Below are positions 8,645-17,420 of a stretch of DNA of 64,000 nt, piece after piece. Origin of the DNA: Pseudonocardia sp. T1-2H. Lineage in GTDB: Bacteria > Actinomycetota > Actinomycetes > Mycobacteriales > Pseudonocardiaceae. The stretch is from NCBI RefSeq assembly GCF_038039215.1, contig NZ_JBBPCL010000001.1, positions 2,232,001-2,296,000 on the forward strand. Reading direction: 5' to 3'. Both the position numbers and the translations under genes were made by a program. The stretch's first letter is position 1; each line of letters opens with the position of its first letter. The notes beneath the pieces were generated by a model. That model had not been told where the DNA came from. It did not search any database and saw nothing but the letters and a program-made list of their open reading frames with translations.

Positions 8645-8689
8645 TCAGATGACGCGGACGCCCTGGGCCTGCGGGCCCTTCTGGCCCTC
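8645..8689 (-). pseudogene. Orphan copy of a cold-shock gene 3' tail
   Basis: The minus strand reads EGQKGPQAQGVRVI then TGA, nearly identical to the last 14 residues ([15 protein letters not shown] region) of the intact cold-shock gene that ends at 8717. The similarity stops abruptly upstream. It looks like the leftover of a tandem duplication, or of a second csp gene whose body was deleted. Confidence 0.65.
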
Positions 8690-8716
8690 CGTGGGCCGGG
8701 CGCGGGAGCGCCGGAG

Positions 8717-8920
8717 CTAGATGACGCGGACGTGCTCCGCCTGCGGCCCCTTCTGGCCCTGGCCGACGTCGAACTCGACCCGCTGACCCTCGTCGAGGCT
8801 GCGGAACCCGCTCGCCTCGATCTGGGAGTAGTGGACGAAGACGTCCGCCCCACCGCCGTCCTGGGCGATGAAGCCGAAGCCCTTCTCGCCGTTGAACCAC
8901 TTCACGGTTCCCTGTGCCAT
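8717..8920 (-). CDS. cspA: Cold-shock protein (CspA family)
   Basis: A 67-aa single cold-shock domain that binds single-stranded RNA and DNA through the RNP1 motif KGFGFI and RNP2 motif VFVHY, both intact. It begins [14 protein letters not shown], the standard family start, and has full length. These proteins act as RNA chaperones after temperature downshift or in stationary phase. It is monocistronic. A partial copy of its 3' end lies 28 bp downstream. Confidence 0.96.
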   Translation of the reverse strand: MAQGTVKWFNGEKGFGFIAQDGGGADVFVHYSQIEASGFRSLDEGQRVEFDVGQGQKGPQAEHVRVI

Positions 8921-9175
8921 TTGCGTTCCTTCTCCAGAGGGCGAGCGACGGCGCCCGGATTCGTGTTCGCGCCGCTACTCGAACAGTAGCGAGGTGGCAT
9001 GCCCTTGTCCCGCAACCGCGGTGCCGCGTTGTGTGGCCGTCCTCCCGGCCGGGACGAGTTGCCTCGCCGGCAGACGTGTGGATCCGCGTCCGGGTGGTAC
9101 TTCCCGCGCTTGTCGCAGTACCTCCGGTCTCAACGGCCGTGCTGACCGGACTCGGACATCCGAGGGAGGAACTTG

Positions 9176-9718
9176 ATGGATCTGACAGCGACGACGACGG
9201 TGCGCAGGCCTCTGCCGGAGGTGTACGCGTTCTGGCGCCTCCTGGAGAACCTGCCGACGTTCATGGAGCACCTCGACGAGGTGCGGACGACGGGCGAGAC
9301 GACCAGCACATGGGTGGCGAGCGCCCCGGGCGACGGGACGGTCGAGTGGGAGGCCGTCGTGATCGCGGACGTTCCGGACGAGCGGATCGCGTGGCGTTCG
9401 GCCGAGGGCGCCGACGTCCCGAACCAGGGCACGGTGTCCTTCGTCCTCGCGCCCGACGGCGTGAGCACCGAGGTGCACGTGCATCTGGTCTACGACATCC
9501 CGGCCGGGAAGCTGGGCAAGGTCGTCGCGAAGTACTTCGGGGAGGAGCCCCATCAGCAGCTCGAGGACGACCTGCGCCGGCTCAAGCAGGTCCTGGAGGC
9601 CGGTGAGGTCGTGCGCTCCGACGGCGCGCCGTGGGGCACGCGGGCCGGCAAGGAGTTCCCGCAGCGCCCGGCACAGCCGCTGACGGCCGAGGAGCGGCAG
9701 GAGGTGCTGGGGGTATGA
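9176..9718 (+). CDS. SRPBCC-family protein (polyketide cyclase/dehydrase-like)
   Basis: A 180-aa protein whose first 140 residues fit the SRPBCC/START-like fold: starts with repeated Thr/Val strand, then [38 protein letters not shown] and a final long helix ([20 protein letters not shown]). ATG 9176 follows GGGAGGA by 5 nt; an adjacent TTG is the less likely start. The family binds hydrophobic ligands. The stop overlaps the ATG of the zinc dehydrogenase (ATGA), and such SRPBCC-dehydrogenase pairs are common in actinobacteria, suggesting a linked stress or detoxification role, which is an inference. Confidence 0.82.
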   Translation: MDLTATTTVRRPLPEVYAFWRLLENLPTFMEHLDEVRTTGETTSTWVASAPGDGTVEWEAVVIADVPDERIAWRSAEGADVPNQGTVSFVLAPDGVSTEVHVHLVYDIPAGKLGKVVAKYFGEEPHQQLEDDLRRLKQVLEAGEVVRSDGAPWGTRAGKEFPQRPAQPLTAEERQEVLGV

Positions 9719-10890
9719 GGGCGAACTGCTGGGCCGGCCGCAACGAGGTCGAGGTCCGGGACGTGCCGGATCCGGCCATCCTGAACAGCCGCGACGCGAT
9801 CGTGCGGATCACCTCGACGGCGATCTGCGGATCGGATCTGCACCTGCTCGACGGGTACGTGCCGACGATGCAGGACGGCGACATCATGGGCCACGAGTTC
9901 ATGGGCGAGGTCGTCGAGGTCGGCACCGGTGTCGATCCGGCGCGACTGCGGGTCGGTGACCGCGTGGTGGTGCCCTTCCCGATCGCCTGCGGTGCGTGCG
10001 GGGCCTGCGCGGCGCAGCTGTACTCCTGCTGCGAGAACAGCAACCCGAACGCCGGGATCGCGGAGAAGATGTTCGGCCACCCGGTGGCCGGGCTGTTCGG
10101 CTACTCGCATCTGACGGGCGGGTTCGCCGGTGGACAGGCGCAGTACGCGCGGGTCCCCTTCGCGGACGTGGGACCGCTGAAGATCGAGTCCGATCTCGTC
10201 GACGAGCAGGTGCTCTTCCTGTCCGACATCCTGCCCACCGGCTACATGGGTGCCGAGATGTGCGACATCCAGCCCAGCGACGTGGTCGCCGTGTGGGGCG
10301 CGGGCCCGGTCGGCCAGTTCGCCATGGACAGCGCACGGATGCTCGGCGCCGCTTCGGTGATCGCGATCGACAAGGAGCCGTACCGGCTGCGGATGGCCGA
10401 GGAGGCCGGCCACATCCCGGTGAACTTCGAGGAGGTCGACGTCCGGTCCCGGCTGCTGGAGCTCACCGGCGGCCGGGGCCCGGACAAGTGCATCGACGCC
10501 GTCGGCTTGGAAGCCACCCACGGCAGCGCCCACATCCAGGCCTTCGACCGCATCAAGCAGGCCGTCCGGTCCGAGACCGACCGCCCCCACGCGTTGCGCC
10601 AGGCGATCCTGGCCTGTCGTAGCGGGGGGATCGTGTCGGTCATCGGGGTCTACGGCGGGATGGTGGACAAGTTCCCGGCCGGGGCCTGGATGAACCGGTC
10701 GCTGACCCTGCGGACGGGCCAGTGTCACGTGCAGCGGTACATGACGCCGCTGCTGCGGCGGATCGAGCTCGGCGAGCTCGACCCGACACGGATCATCACC
10801 CACCGGCTGCCCCTGGACGAGGCACCGCGCGGCTACGACATCTTCAAGAACAAGGAAGACGACTGCGAGAAGGTGGTCCTCACACCCTGA
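9715..10890 (+). CDS. Zinc-dependent MDR alcohol dehydrogenase (formaldehyde dehydrogenase-like)
   Basis: A 391-aa medium-chain dehydrogenase. The N-terminal half has the catalytic zinc ligands (Cys in AICGSDLH and GHE) and a cysteine-rich structural lobe ([15 protein letters not shown]). The NAD-binding half has VWGAGPVGQ, followed by [13 protein letters not shown]. Length and the insert after [13 protein letters not shown] resemble the glutathione-independent formaldehyde dehydrogenase group. The true substrate is not known. It is translationally coupled to the SRPBCC gene through an ATGA overlap. I started it at 9715 because longer frames upstream run over that gene. Confidence 0.88.
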   Translation: MRANCWAGRNEVEVRDVPDPAILNSRDAIVRITSTAICGSDLHLLDGYVPTMQDGDIMGHEFMGEVVEVGTGVDPARLRVGDRVVVPFPIACGACGACAAQLYSCCENSNPNAGIAEKMFGHPVAGLFGYSHLTGGFAGGQAQYARVPFADVGPLKIESDLVDEQVLFLSDILPTGYMGAEMCDIQPSDVVAVWGAGPVGQFAMDSARMLGAASVIAIDKEPYRLRMAEEAGHIPVNFEEVDVRSRLLELTGGRGPDKCIDAVGLEATHGSAHIQAFDRIKQAVRSETDRPHALRQAILACRSGGIVSVIGVYGGMVDKFPAGAWMNRSLTLRTGQCHVQRYMTPLLRRIELGELDPTRIITHRLPLDEAPRGYDIFKNKEDDCEKVVLTP

Positions 10891-11008
10891 GGGAGCCGCC
10901 GCGCGGGAAGGGTGGTGGCCGGGTCCGGACGGTCACCACCTCGCGGTCGTCCCGGCGCGATCGGGTGCTCACGATGGTGTGGTCGGAGTCTCCGCGGTGG
11001 AGCACGGG

Positions 11009-11034
11009 GGTTTGCCGGCACCGGGGAGCGGATA
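11009..11034 (+). promoter_or_regulatory. Candidate SigB/SigF-type promoter of the sigma-factor gene
   Basis: GGTTT at 11009-11013 and GGATA at 11030-11034 are separated by 16 nt, close to the SigF consensus GTTT-N(15-17)-GGGTA. The predicted start of transcription falls at about 11041, which is exactly the GTG of the sigma factor, so the transcript could be leaderless and autoregulated. One -10 base differs from consensus. Confidence 0.45.
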
Positions 11035-11040
11035 GACGGC

Positions 11041-11904
11041 GTGGTGACCGTTGCCGACCTCTCGCTCCGTCCTGCCGGGAGCGACCGCCCGACCACGGTC
11101 CCCGCGCCCGGGGCGGACCCGCCGCCGTCGGGGGATCTGCAGGAGTACGCGGAGTTCCTTCCGCTGCTCGACCGGTACGCCTCCCTGCCCCGCCACCACC
11201 CGGACCGCGGTCCGTTGCGCGACGAGCTCGTCGTCGCGTTCCTCCCGGTGGTGCGCAACCTCGCGCGCCGCTACAGCCGCGGGGGGATCGTCGAGGACCT
11301 CGAACAGGTCGGCACGATCGGGCTGATCAACGCCCTCGACCGGTACGACCCCGCCCGCAGGTCCGGGTCGTTCCTCGGCTATCTCATCCCGACGGTGACC
11401 GGTGAGATCCGCCGTTACTTCCGCGACCGCACCTGGTCGACGCGGGTGCCCCGGTCGCTCAAGGAGCTCGCGGTCCGGATCGACCGTTGCACCGAGCCGC
11501 TGTCGCACCGGCTCGGCCGCGCCCCGAAGCCCAGCGAGCTCGCCGCGGAGCTCGGCGTCGGCAAGAACGAGATCATCGACGCGCTGGCCGCGCGGGAGAG
11601 CCGCCACGGCCGGCCCCTGGACACCCCCTACGGAGACGAGGGCCGGGGGCTGTCGGAGACCCTCGGCGAGCTGGACGCGGAGTTCGAGCACGTCGAGCGC
11701 CACGAGATCCTGCGGCCGCTCGTCGAGGCACTCCCGGCGCGGGAACGCACCATCCTGTTGCTGCGGTTCTTCGAGGACCGCACCCAGACCGAGATCGCCG
11801 ACCGGCTCGGGATCTCCCAGATGCACGTCTCACGCCTGCTGACCCGGACGTTGGCCCAGCTCCGGCAACAGCTCCGGGACGCCGGGCAACCGACCATGCC
11901 CTGA
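11041..11904 (+). CDS. SigB/SigF/SigG-family RNA polymerase sigma factor
   Basis: A 287-aa group 3 sigma factor. Region 2 is clear (VRNLARRYSRGG, then DLEQVGTIGLINALDRYDP and SFLGYLIPTVTGEIRRYFRD), region 3 contains LGRAPKPSELAAELGV, and region 4 ends with ILLLRFFEDRTQTEIADRLG and a helix-turn-helix (QMHVSRLL). This subfamily directs general-stress or osmotic-stress regulons and is held by an RsbW-type anti-sigma kinase; such a gene follows 94 bp downstream. GTG 11041 fits the promoter above and removes 43 unrelated residues from the longest frame. The next codon is also GTG. Confidence 0.92.
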   Translation: MVTVADLSLRPAGSDRPTTVPAPGADPPPSGDLQEYAEFLPLLDRYASLPRHHPDRGPLRDELVVAFLPVVRNLARRYSRGGIVEDLEQVGTIGLINALDRYDPARRSGSFLGYLIPTVTGEIRRYFRDRTWSTRVPRSLKELAVRIDRCTEPLSHRLGRAPKPSELAAELGVGKNEIIDALAARESRHGRPLDTPYGDEGRGLSETLGELDAEFEHVERHEILRPLVEALPARERTILLLRFFEDRTQTEIADRLGISQMHVSRLLTRTLAQLRQQLRDAGQPTMP

Positions 11905-11998
11905 TCGGCACGAGCAGGCCGATGTCCCGGCACCACCGTGAACGGGGGTCTCCCAGGTCGGGAGGGGTTCGACGGCGCGTCGAGGGGAATCCGGGGCC

Positions 11999-12445
11999 GT
12001 GACAGCGTTCGTGCGGCTCCTCCTCGATGTCCGACCGGATGCCCCGGACATCGTCGTGCGGGCGCTGACGGAATGGAGCAGGAGCGTGGGCTGGCCGGCG
12101 GCGGAGGCGCGGGACCTGCTGTTCGCGGTGCGGGAGGCCGTCTGCAACAGCGTCACCCACGCGTACCGGGGCGGACCGGCGGGCCGGATCGGGGTCGAGG
12201 CCGTCGTCCGGCACGGCGCGCGGGACGGCGACCACATCGAGCTGACCGTGTCGGACACCGGACGCTGGAGACCCCGTCCCGACTCCGCCCGCCCGGGCTA
12301 CGGGATCCCGCTCATGCGGTCCGCCACGGCGGGCCTCGTGATCAGCACCGGCGCCTCGGGCACCGAGGTGCGCCTGCGCAGCGCGCCCGTGCCGCGGGCC
12401 GTGCCGGCGTTCGGCCGCGTCAGCTTCCTCACCGGGCCGCAGTGA
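11999..12445 (+). CDS. RsbW-like anti-sigma factor / serine kinase (HATPase_c)
   Basis: A 148-aa GHKL-type ATPase domain. The N-box EAVCNSVTHAYRG carries the Glu, Asn and His expected for ATP and Mg binding, and the G1/G2 boxes are present as VSDTGRW and GYGIPLM. It lies directly after the SigF-like gene, so it most likely binds that sigma factor and phosphorylates a STAS antagonist such as the one at 13133-13513. GTG 11999 follows a GAGGGG site. A strong hairpin closes the transcript just after the stop. Confidence 0.85.
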   Translation: MTAFVRLLLDVRPDAPDIVVRALTEWSRSVGWPAAEARDLLFAVREAVCNSVTHAYRGGPAGRIGVEAVVRHGARDGDHIELTVSDTGRWRPRPDSARPGYGIPLMRSATAGLVISTGASGTEVRLRSAPVPRAVPAFGRVSFLTGPQ

Positions 12446-12455
12446 TCCGCGGGTC

Positions 12456-12486
12456 GTCGTGGAGGGGGTGCCGCCCCCTCCACGAC
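12456..12486. terminator. Bidirectional hairpin terminator
   Basis: A perfect 13-bp inverted repeat (left arm GTCGTGGAGGGGG, 12456-12468; right arm 12474-12486) with a 5-nt loop lies between the plus-strand anti-sigma gene and the minus-strand decarboxylase remnant. No T-run follows, as is common in GC-rich actinobacteria. Confidence 0.7.
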
Positions 12487-12499
12487 GCAGGCCCGGTGA

Positions 12500-13072
12500 T
12501 CACGCCACGACGCGGAGGGTGCCGAGGGTGGGGTTCGGCAGGACCATGCCGGCGCGGACGCCGCTGGTGAGGTAGTCGACGATCTCCTCGCTGACCCGCT
12601 CCCCGGGAAGCAGCACCGGGATCCCCGGCGGATAGGGCGTGACCTGCTCGGCACACACGCGACCGACGGCCCGCTCGACCGGCACGTCCTCCGTGCGGGC
12701 GAAGAAGGCGTCGCGGGGCGGCATCGTCGGAGATATGCCGAGCGCGGAGACGTCGACGAGGATCTTCAGCTCGTCGAGCTCGTGCGAGGCCTCGGCCCCG
12801 ACGAGGTCGGCCTGCAGGGGATCGAGACAGCATGGCGGCGCAGGCCGCGAGGAAGGCCGGGTCGACGCGGTCGCCCTGGAGGTGGAAGACCGAGCCCTGC
12901 TCCAGCCCGGCGCCCATCTTGTGGATGCTGACGACGCACAGGTCGGCGCCGGCGTCCATCGCCCAGGTGGGCAGCCGCTCGTGGAACGGCAGGTGCGCGC
13001 CCCACGCCTCGTCGACCAGCGGCGGCAGTCCCCGCTCGTGGCAGAGGTCGGTGATGGCGGTGATGTCGGCGC
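12500..13072 (-). pseudogene. Remnant of an Orn/Lys/Arg (PLP) decarboxylase
   Basis: Two frames on the minus strand together encode the middle and C-terminal parts of a fold-type I basic amino acid decarboxylase. The first (from about 13072) has LVDEAWGAHLPFHERLP and VVSIHKMGAG, the latter carrying the PLP-binding lysine. After a deletion and frameshift near 12835 the reading continues as ADLVGAEASHELDELKI and ends with the family's ERVSEEIVDYL segment. The N-terminal third is missing altogether. The gene cannot be functional. It lies between the sigma/anti-sigma pair and the STAS gene and breaks what may once have been one stress locus. Confidence 0.8.
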
Positions 13073-13132
13073 ATCACGCGACGACGCGACCGGGTGCAGC
13101 GTGCCGCCGGTGGCACCGGTATTTTTCGTCCG

Positions 13133-13513
13133 GTGAGCGAGGAACGGTGTCAGGGATCCACGGACACATGCACGCTGACCATGAGGGACCGCGGCGACGT
13201 GGTGGTCGTGCAGCTCCGCGGTGCTCTCGACTACACGGTCGTGGCGTCCGTCCGGGATGATCTCGAGTCCGCGTTGCGGCGGTTGCGGGACCGGGCGCTG
13301 GTGCTGGACCTGGCCGAGGTGGACTTCCTGGACTCGACCGGGATCTCGGCGTTGATCGACACGGCCCGCACCGCCGGAAAGGTGTCCGAGAACAGCGAGC
13401 CGCTTCGCCTGGTGGTCGATCACGCCCGGGCCGTGACCCGGCCCATCGAGGTGGCCGGCCTGGACGGGTTCTTCATGCTCTACGACACGCTCTCCGACGC
13501 CCTCGCACCCTGA
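13133..13513 (+). CDS. STAS-domain anti-sigma factor antagonist (RsbV-like)
   Basis: A 126-aa STAS protein with the conserved phosphorylation loop FLDSTGISALI, whose serine is the usual target of an RsbW kinase. The fold starts with VVVVQLRGALDYTV. GTG 13133 is my start; an internal ATG at 13181 is an alternative. The only AT-rich hexamer nearby (TATTTT, 13120-13125) lies 7 nt before the GTG, which would suit a leaderless transcript, though no -35 is evident. With the SigF-like and RsbW-like genes 0.7-2 kb upstream it completes a partner-switching set. Confidence 0.85.
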   Translation: MSEERCQGSTDTCTLTMRDRGDVVVVQLRGALDYTVVASVRDDLESALRRLRDRALVLDLAEVDFLDSTGISALIDTARTAGKVSENSEPLRLVVDHARAVTRPIEVAGLDGFFMLYDTLSDALAP

Positions 13514-13544
13514 CCGGCCGAGGGCCTCGTCGGGCCCCGCCGGG

Positions 13545-14567
13545 TCAGTAGCGCTGGGCCACCGATCCGAACGCCGTCGCGAGCGCCGTGGCGCGGCGGG
13601 CGGGGAAGGAGACGTGGGCCGGGTCGCCGTCGGAGGTGTAGCGGGAGACCTCGCCGCTCGCGAGGCGGTCGAGCCAGGTGGCGGAGACGTACTGCGCGTC
13701 CGCGCCGGTCGCCGCCTGGGACCGGATCCGCGGGATGTTCTCCGGGTCGAACCCCGTGCTGTAGGGGGAGGGCGCCGGATCGGCACCGACGAGCATCGCC
13801 GCGGCGAGGTCGTAGGTCGTGCCGCCGGACGTGCCGTGCAGGGCGAGCTCCTCCGGCTCGGGGTGTGCGCCGAACGGCAGCGCGATCGTGGTCACCGCCG
13901 CCTCGGGCACGGCCTGCCGGATCATCGTCAGGTTGTCGACGATGTCGCTCTGGGCCTCCTCCGCCGACGCCGCGGAGAGGTTCGTGTGGCTCGTGGTGTG
14001 GAGGCCGATCTCGAAGCCGTGGGCGTGCAGCCAGGGCAAGGTGGTCGTCCCGCCCGGCTCACCGAACGGATCGGCGTTCACGTACAGGGTCGCGACGGGG
14101 CGGAACCCGGGATGCGCGGCCGCGACGTCGAGCAGGATCCCGATCGCGCTGTCCGGCGTGGGCTGCCCGTCGGGGCCGAGGGCGAACTGGGTGGGGGCAC
14201 CGTCGTCGAAGGTCAGCACGACCGGGTGGGCGCCCGCCGGGACGTCGATCCGGCCGGCGGCGAGATCGGCCGCGGTGATCGGTACGTAGTTCTCCGCCGC
14301 GAGCCGTTCGAGCTCGGCCCGGAAGTCCGCCGGCGTGCGGTCGTAGACCGAGACCGGCTCGGTGACGATCCGGTGGTACATCAGCACGGGGATGTGCCCG
14401 AGCTCGTCGGCGCCGACCTCGGCGGGCTGCGCCGGCGCCGCTGCACTCGGCGGAGCCGGCGCAGCCGGTCCGGCGGGCGGCGCCGAGCCACAACCGGCGA
14501 GGCCCGCCATCGCGGCCAGGGCCGCGACCGCCAGCATCGCGCTCGTTCTCGATGGGCGCCCGTACAT
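13545..14567 (-). CDS. Polysaccharide deacetylase lipoprotein (NodB fold)
   Basis: A 340-aa exported lipoprotein (hydrophobic stretch ending in MAGLAGC, then a Pro/Ala linker). The catalytic domain begins IPVLMYHRI, has VVLTFDDGAP (intact metal-binding Asp pair), the motif 2 histidines in LHTTSHTN and a motif 3-like ALPFGAHPE. It should hydrolyse N-acetyl groups of a cell-wall or surface polysaccharide outside the membrane. ATG 14567 follows GGGGAG by 6 nt. Unlike the deacetylase-like protein at 477-1268, its active-site aspartates are intact. It is divergent from the glycosidase-like gene at 14764. Confidence 0.88.
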   Translation of the reverse strand: MYGRPSRTSAMLAVAALAAMAGLAGCGSAPPAGPAAPAPPSAAAPAQPAEVGADELGHIPVLMYHRIVTEPVSVYDRTPADFRAELERLAAENYVPITAADLAAGRIDVPAGAHPVVLTFDDGAPTQFALGPDGQPTPDSAIGILLDVAAAHPGFRPVATLYVNADPFGEPGGTTTLPWLHAHGFEIGLHTTSHTNLSAASAEEAQSDIVDNLTMIRQAVPEAAVTTIALPFGAHPEPEELALHGTSGGTTYDLAAAMLVGADPAPSPYSTGFDPENIPRIRSQAATGADAQYVSATWLDRLASGEVSRYTSDGDPAHVSFPARRATALATAFGSVAQRY

Positions 14568-14763
14568 CCACATCTCCCCGGCCGGTCCTCCTGCGGGCTG
14601 CTCCCCGCCTCTGCGACGACCATGGCGCCGCGCAACCGCTGCGGCAACCAGCCGATCGAATGTGCACCGGAAGGGGGACAGCGGTTGGTCCGAAGGGTCG
14701 CAATGCGCATGGTTGGCAGCAGAGCGATCACCGAGTCGGGGGGCAGCCTTGTTGGAGCAGCGG

Positions 14764-16380
14764 GTGGGCTGGGAGCAGGCGGGCCGCCAGGGGGCGGTGC
14801 GGTCACGGGCCCGGAGCCAACGCGGCGCGGGGCTCCTGGCCACGGCCACGGTGCTGGTCGTGCTGGTGCTGGCCGGCATGATCGTGATCGTGCTGTCCGA
14901 GGGGCCCCGGGTCACCGGCCCCGAGGACGGCGCGGTACTGGCGGCCGCGGCCACGGCCACCGAGTTCGTGCTCGCCGGGGCGCCGGCCGGTGCCGCCGGG
15001 GGAGCGGAGCTCGACGGTGCCCCGGTCCACCCCACCGCGCAGCCCGACGGGCGGCAGTCGGTGGCGCTGCCGCCCCTCGCCGAAGGGGAGCACCGGTTCG
15101 AGTGGACCGTGCCCCGGGCCTGGCCGCTGCCGTCCGCCACGGCGCGCCGGGACTTCACCGTGGACACCACGCCTCCCCGGATCACCTTGGACGGGCCGCT
15201 GCGGGCCGAGGCGCTCGACCGGCCCCTGACCGTGCGCGGCAACGCGGGCGACGCGGTCGACCTGCGGATCCAGGACGAGAGCGTCCCGCTCGGCGACGAC
15301 GGCGCCTTCAGCGTCGACCTGCCCGCGCCGCCGGCGTCCGTGCACCTGGTGGCGACCGACCGGGCCGGCAACACCACGGACAGGACGGTGCCCGTCCCGG
15401 TCGCGCAGGCGCCGATGCGGGCGGTGCACATGAGCGCGCTGGCCTGGTCCTCGCCGACCCTGCGGGATCCGGTGCTGGCGATGGTGCGGGAGGGCCGGAT
15501 CAACGCCGTCGAGCTGGACATCAAGGACGAGAGCGGCGAGGTCGGCTACGCCTCGCAGGTACCGCTGGCCCAGGAGATCGGCGCGGCCAAGGGCTACTAC
15601 GACGCCAGGCAGGCTCTCGACGAGCTGCATGCCCTCGGCGTACGGGTCGTCGGCCGGCTGGTCGCGTTCCGTGATCCCGTCCTGGCCACGCACGCGTGGC
15701 AGACCGGGCGGCACGACATGGTCGCCCAGACCACCGCGGGACAGCCGTGGGCCGGCGGGTACGGGTCCTACGCCTTCACCAACTTCGCGGACCCGGACGT
15801 GCGCCGCTACAACATCGACCTCGCCACCGAGGCGGCCGGGCTCGGGTTCGACGACATCCTCTACGACTACGTCCGCCGCCCGGACGGTGCCCTGAGTGCC
15901 ATGCACTTCCCCGGCCTGCAGGTCACCCCGGAGGCGAGCATCGCCTCGTTCCTGCACGACACCCGGGCCGCCGTCCGCCCTCGGGGCGCGCTGGTGGGTG
16001 CCTCCGTCTTCGGGATAGCGGCATCGCGTCCGGAACAGATCGCCCAGGACATCCCTGCGATGGCGCAGCAAGCCGACTACATTGCCCCGATGGTGTACCC
16101 GTCGCACTGGGGCGCAGGAGAGTACGGCGTCGCCGCCCCCGAGTCCCAGCCGTACGACATCACCCAGCGCTCGGTGGCGGACTTCCACACCAAGCTGGGC
16201 GACAGCGGCGCCACCGTCGTCCCCTGGCTGCAGGCCTTCTCCCTGCGCGTGACCTACGGCGCCGAACAGGTGCGGCAACAGGTCGCCGCCTCGGCGGACG
16301 CCGGCAGCGCCTCGTTCCTGCTCTGGAACGCCGCCTGCCGCTACGACCCGGCCGACCTACCCGCCGTCACCGGGGGCTGA
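14764..16380 (+). CDS. Membrane-anchored putative glycoside hydrolase (DUF4015)
   Basis: About 538 aa. A basic N-terminus is followed by one transmembrane anchor (LLATATVLVVLVLAGMIVIV). Two Ig-like strands-rich modules (around residues 55-215, with AGNTTDRTV) lead to a (beta/alpha)8 domain typical of DUF4015: INAVELDIKDESGEVGYAS, AFTNFADPDVRRYN, LGFDDILYDYVRRP and DYIAPMVYPSHW. The conserved Asp and Glu in those motifs are candidate catalytic residues. GTG 14764 was chosen because GGAG lies 7 nt upstream and it includes the positively charged residues before the helix. It is followed 6 bp later by another secreted protein gene, and the pair is probably an operon acting on the envelope. Confidence 0.8.
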   Translation: MGWEQAGRQGAVRSRARSQRGAGLLATATVLVVLVLAGMIVIVLSEGPRVTGPEDGAVLAAAATATEFVLAGAPAGAAGGAELDGAPVHPTAQPDGRQSVALPPLAEGEHRFEWTVPRAWPLPSATARRDFTVDTTPPRITLDGPLRAEALDRPLTVRGNAGDAVDLRIQDESVPLGDDGAFSVDLPAPPASVHLVATDRAGNTTDRTVPVPVAQAPMRAVHMSALAWSSPTLRDPVLAMVREGRINAVELDIKDESGEVGYASQVPLAQEIGAAKGYYDARQALDELHALGVRVVGRLVAFRDPVLATHAWQTGRHDMVAQTTAGQPWAGGYGSYAFTNFADPDVRRYNIDLATEAAGLGFDDILYDYVRRPDGALSAMHFPGLQVTPEASIASFLHDTRAAVRPRGALVGASVFGIAASRPEQIAQDIPAMAQQADYIAPMVYPSHWGAGEYGVAAPESQPYDITQRSVADFHTKLGDSGATVVPWLQAFSLRVTYGAEQVRQQVAASADAGSASFLLWNAACRYDPADLPAVTGG

Positions 16381-16386
16381 GACCCG

Positions 16387-17190
16387 GTGCGCGGCATGAC
16401 GCGGCTCGGCCTCGTTCTCGCACCCTGCGCCGTGATCGTGCTGCTCGCCGTCGCGGTCCCGGGCGACGCGCGCGCGGCCGGGGCCCTCTACGGGCACGAC
16501 GTCTCCTGGCCGCAGTGCCCGACCGCGGTCGGCGGGGCCGGCCTGCCCATGCCGCCCGAGACCAGCCAGTTCGTCGTCCTCGGGCTCACCCGAGGACTGC
16601 CGTTCACCGACAACCCGTGCCTGGCGGACCAGCTGGGCTGGACGCGTGCCCACGGCCTGCCCGCGCATACCTACACCATCCCCGCGTTCCCGACCCCTGC
16701 CCAGCTGAAGGCCGACGGCGGAAGCGGTCCCTGGGCGGCGGACGAACGCGGCGCCCGGCTGCGGAACGCCGGCCACGCCCAGGCGCGGCACGCCCTCGCC
16801 ACGCTCGCCCGCGTCGGGTTCTCCCCGCCGATGGTCTGGATCGACGTCGAAGCCCGTCCCGCGCAACCCTGGCCGACGGCGACCCAGCAGGAGCAGCTGG
16901 ACAACCGCGCCGTGCTCGACGGCGTGATCCGGGGGCTGGCCGACGCGCACGTCGCGTACGGCTTCTACGCCAGCAGCGCCGGTTGGCGCTCGATCACCGG
17001 ATCCTGGAAGCTTCCCGACACCCCGGTCTGGGCGACCGCGGGCCGGCTCGACCACCCCGAGGAGGCCCGCGACCTCTGCACCTCGCCGAGCTTCTCGGGC
17101 GGTCCGGTCCTGATCGCCCAGTGGTTCGACGACGAGCGCGACTACGACCTCACCTGCACACCGGACGTCTTCCCGTCGCCGACGAGCTAG
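16387..17190 (+). CDS. Secreted DUF1906/GH25-like protein
   Basis: A 267-aa protein with a signal peptide (LGLVLAPCAVIVLLAVAV, cleavage near ARA-AG). The mature part starts YGHDVSWPQCP and includes FVVLGLTRG, VWIDVEARPAQPW, VAYGFYASSAGWRSITGSW and LIAQWFDDERDYDLTCTP. This order resembles glycosidase-like domains of the GH25/DUF1906 type, where the Asp and Glu of DVEA would be catalytic. Two or three cysteine pairs suggest disulfides outside the cell. Only 6 bp separates it from the DUF4015 gene, so they are likely co-expressed. The substrate could be peptidoglycan but this is not shown. Confidence 0.7.
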   Translation: MRGMTRLGLVLAPCAVIVLLAVAVPGDARAAGALYGHDVSWPQCPTAVGGAGLPMPPETSQFVVLGLTRGLPFTDNPCLADQLGWTRAHGLPAHTYTIPAFPTPAQLKADGGSGPWAADERGARLRNAGHAQARHALATLARVGFSPPMVWIDVEARPAQPWPTATQQEQLDNRAVLDGVIRGLADAHVAYGFYASSAGWRSITGSWKLPDTPVWATAGRLDHPEEARDLCTSPSFSGGPVLIAQWFDDERDYDLTCTPDVFPSPTS

Positions 17191-17252
17191 GAACGGTGGC
17201 CCGTGTCCCGGCACCGGGGGCGGGACCGGGCGGCAGGGTCGAGGTGGGTGCG

Positions 17253-17418
17253 TCAGTGGCGGAGTGCCACCGCTGCCACGGCGAGGTCCTCCCACGCCAT
17301 GCCGACGGACCTGAAGACGCGAGGCCGGTCGGGATCGACGAGCGCGCCCTCGACGACGTCGGCCAGGGTGAGGAGACGGTGCGGCGGATCGGCACGGACG
17401 GCCGCGGCCACGTCCGCC
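17253..17418 (-). pseudogene. C-terminal remnant of ornithine cyclodeaminase/mu-crystallin family gene
   Basis: The minus strand encodes RLLTLADVVEGALVDPD, RPRVFRSVGMAWEDLAVAA and a stop at 17253. This is the last helix-turn segment of ornithine cyclodeaminase-type proteins (the VFKSVGxAxEDL signature). Everything upstream of about 17418 is replaced by antisense of the dipeptidase remnant, so about four fifths of the gene is gone. Confidence 0.6.
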
Positions 17419-17420
17419 GC

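Noticed and set aside
13614..15674. Long plus-strand frame across the deacetylase lipoprotein gene
   Set aside because: Antisense to a gene with intact catalytic motifs and a lipoprotein signal; it has no family similarity or ribosome site.
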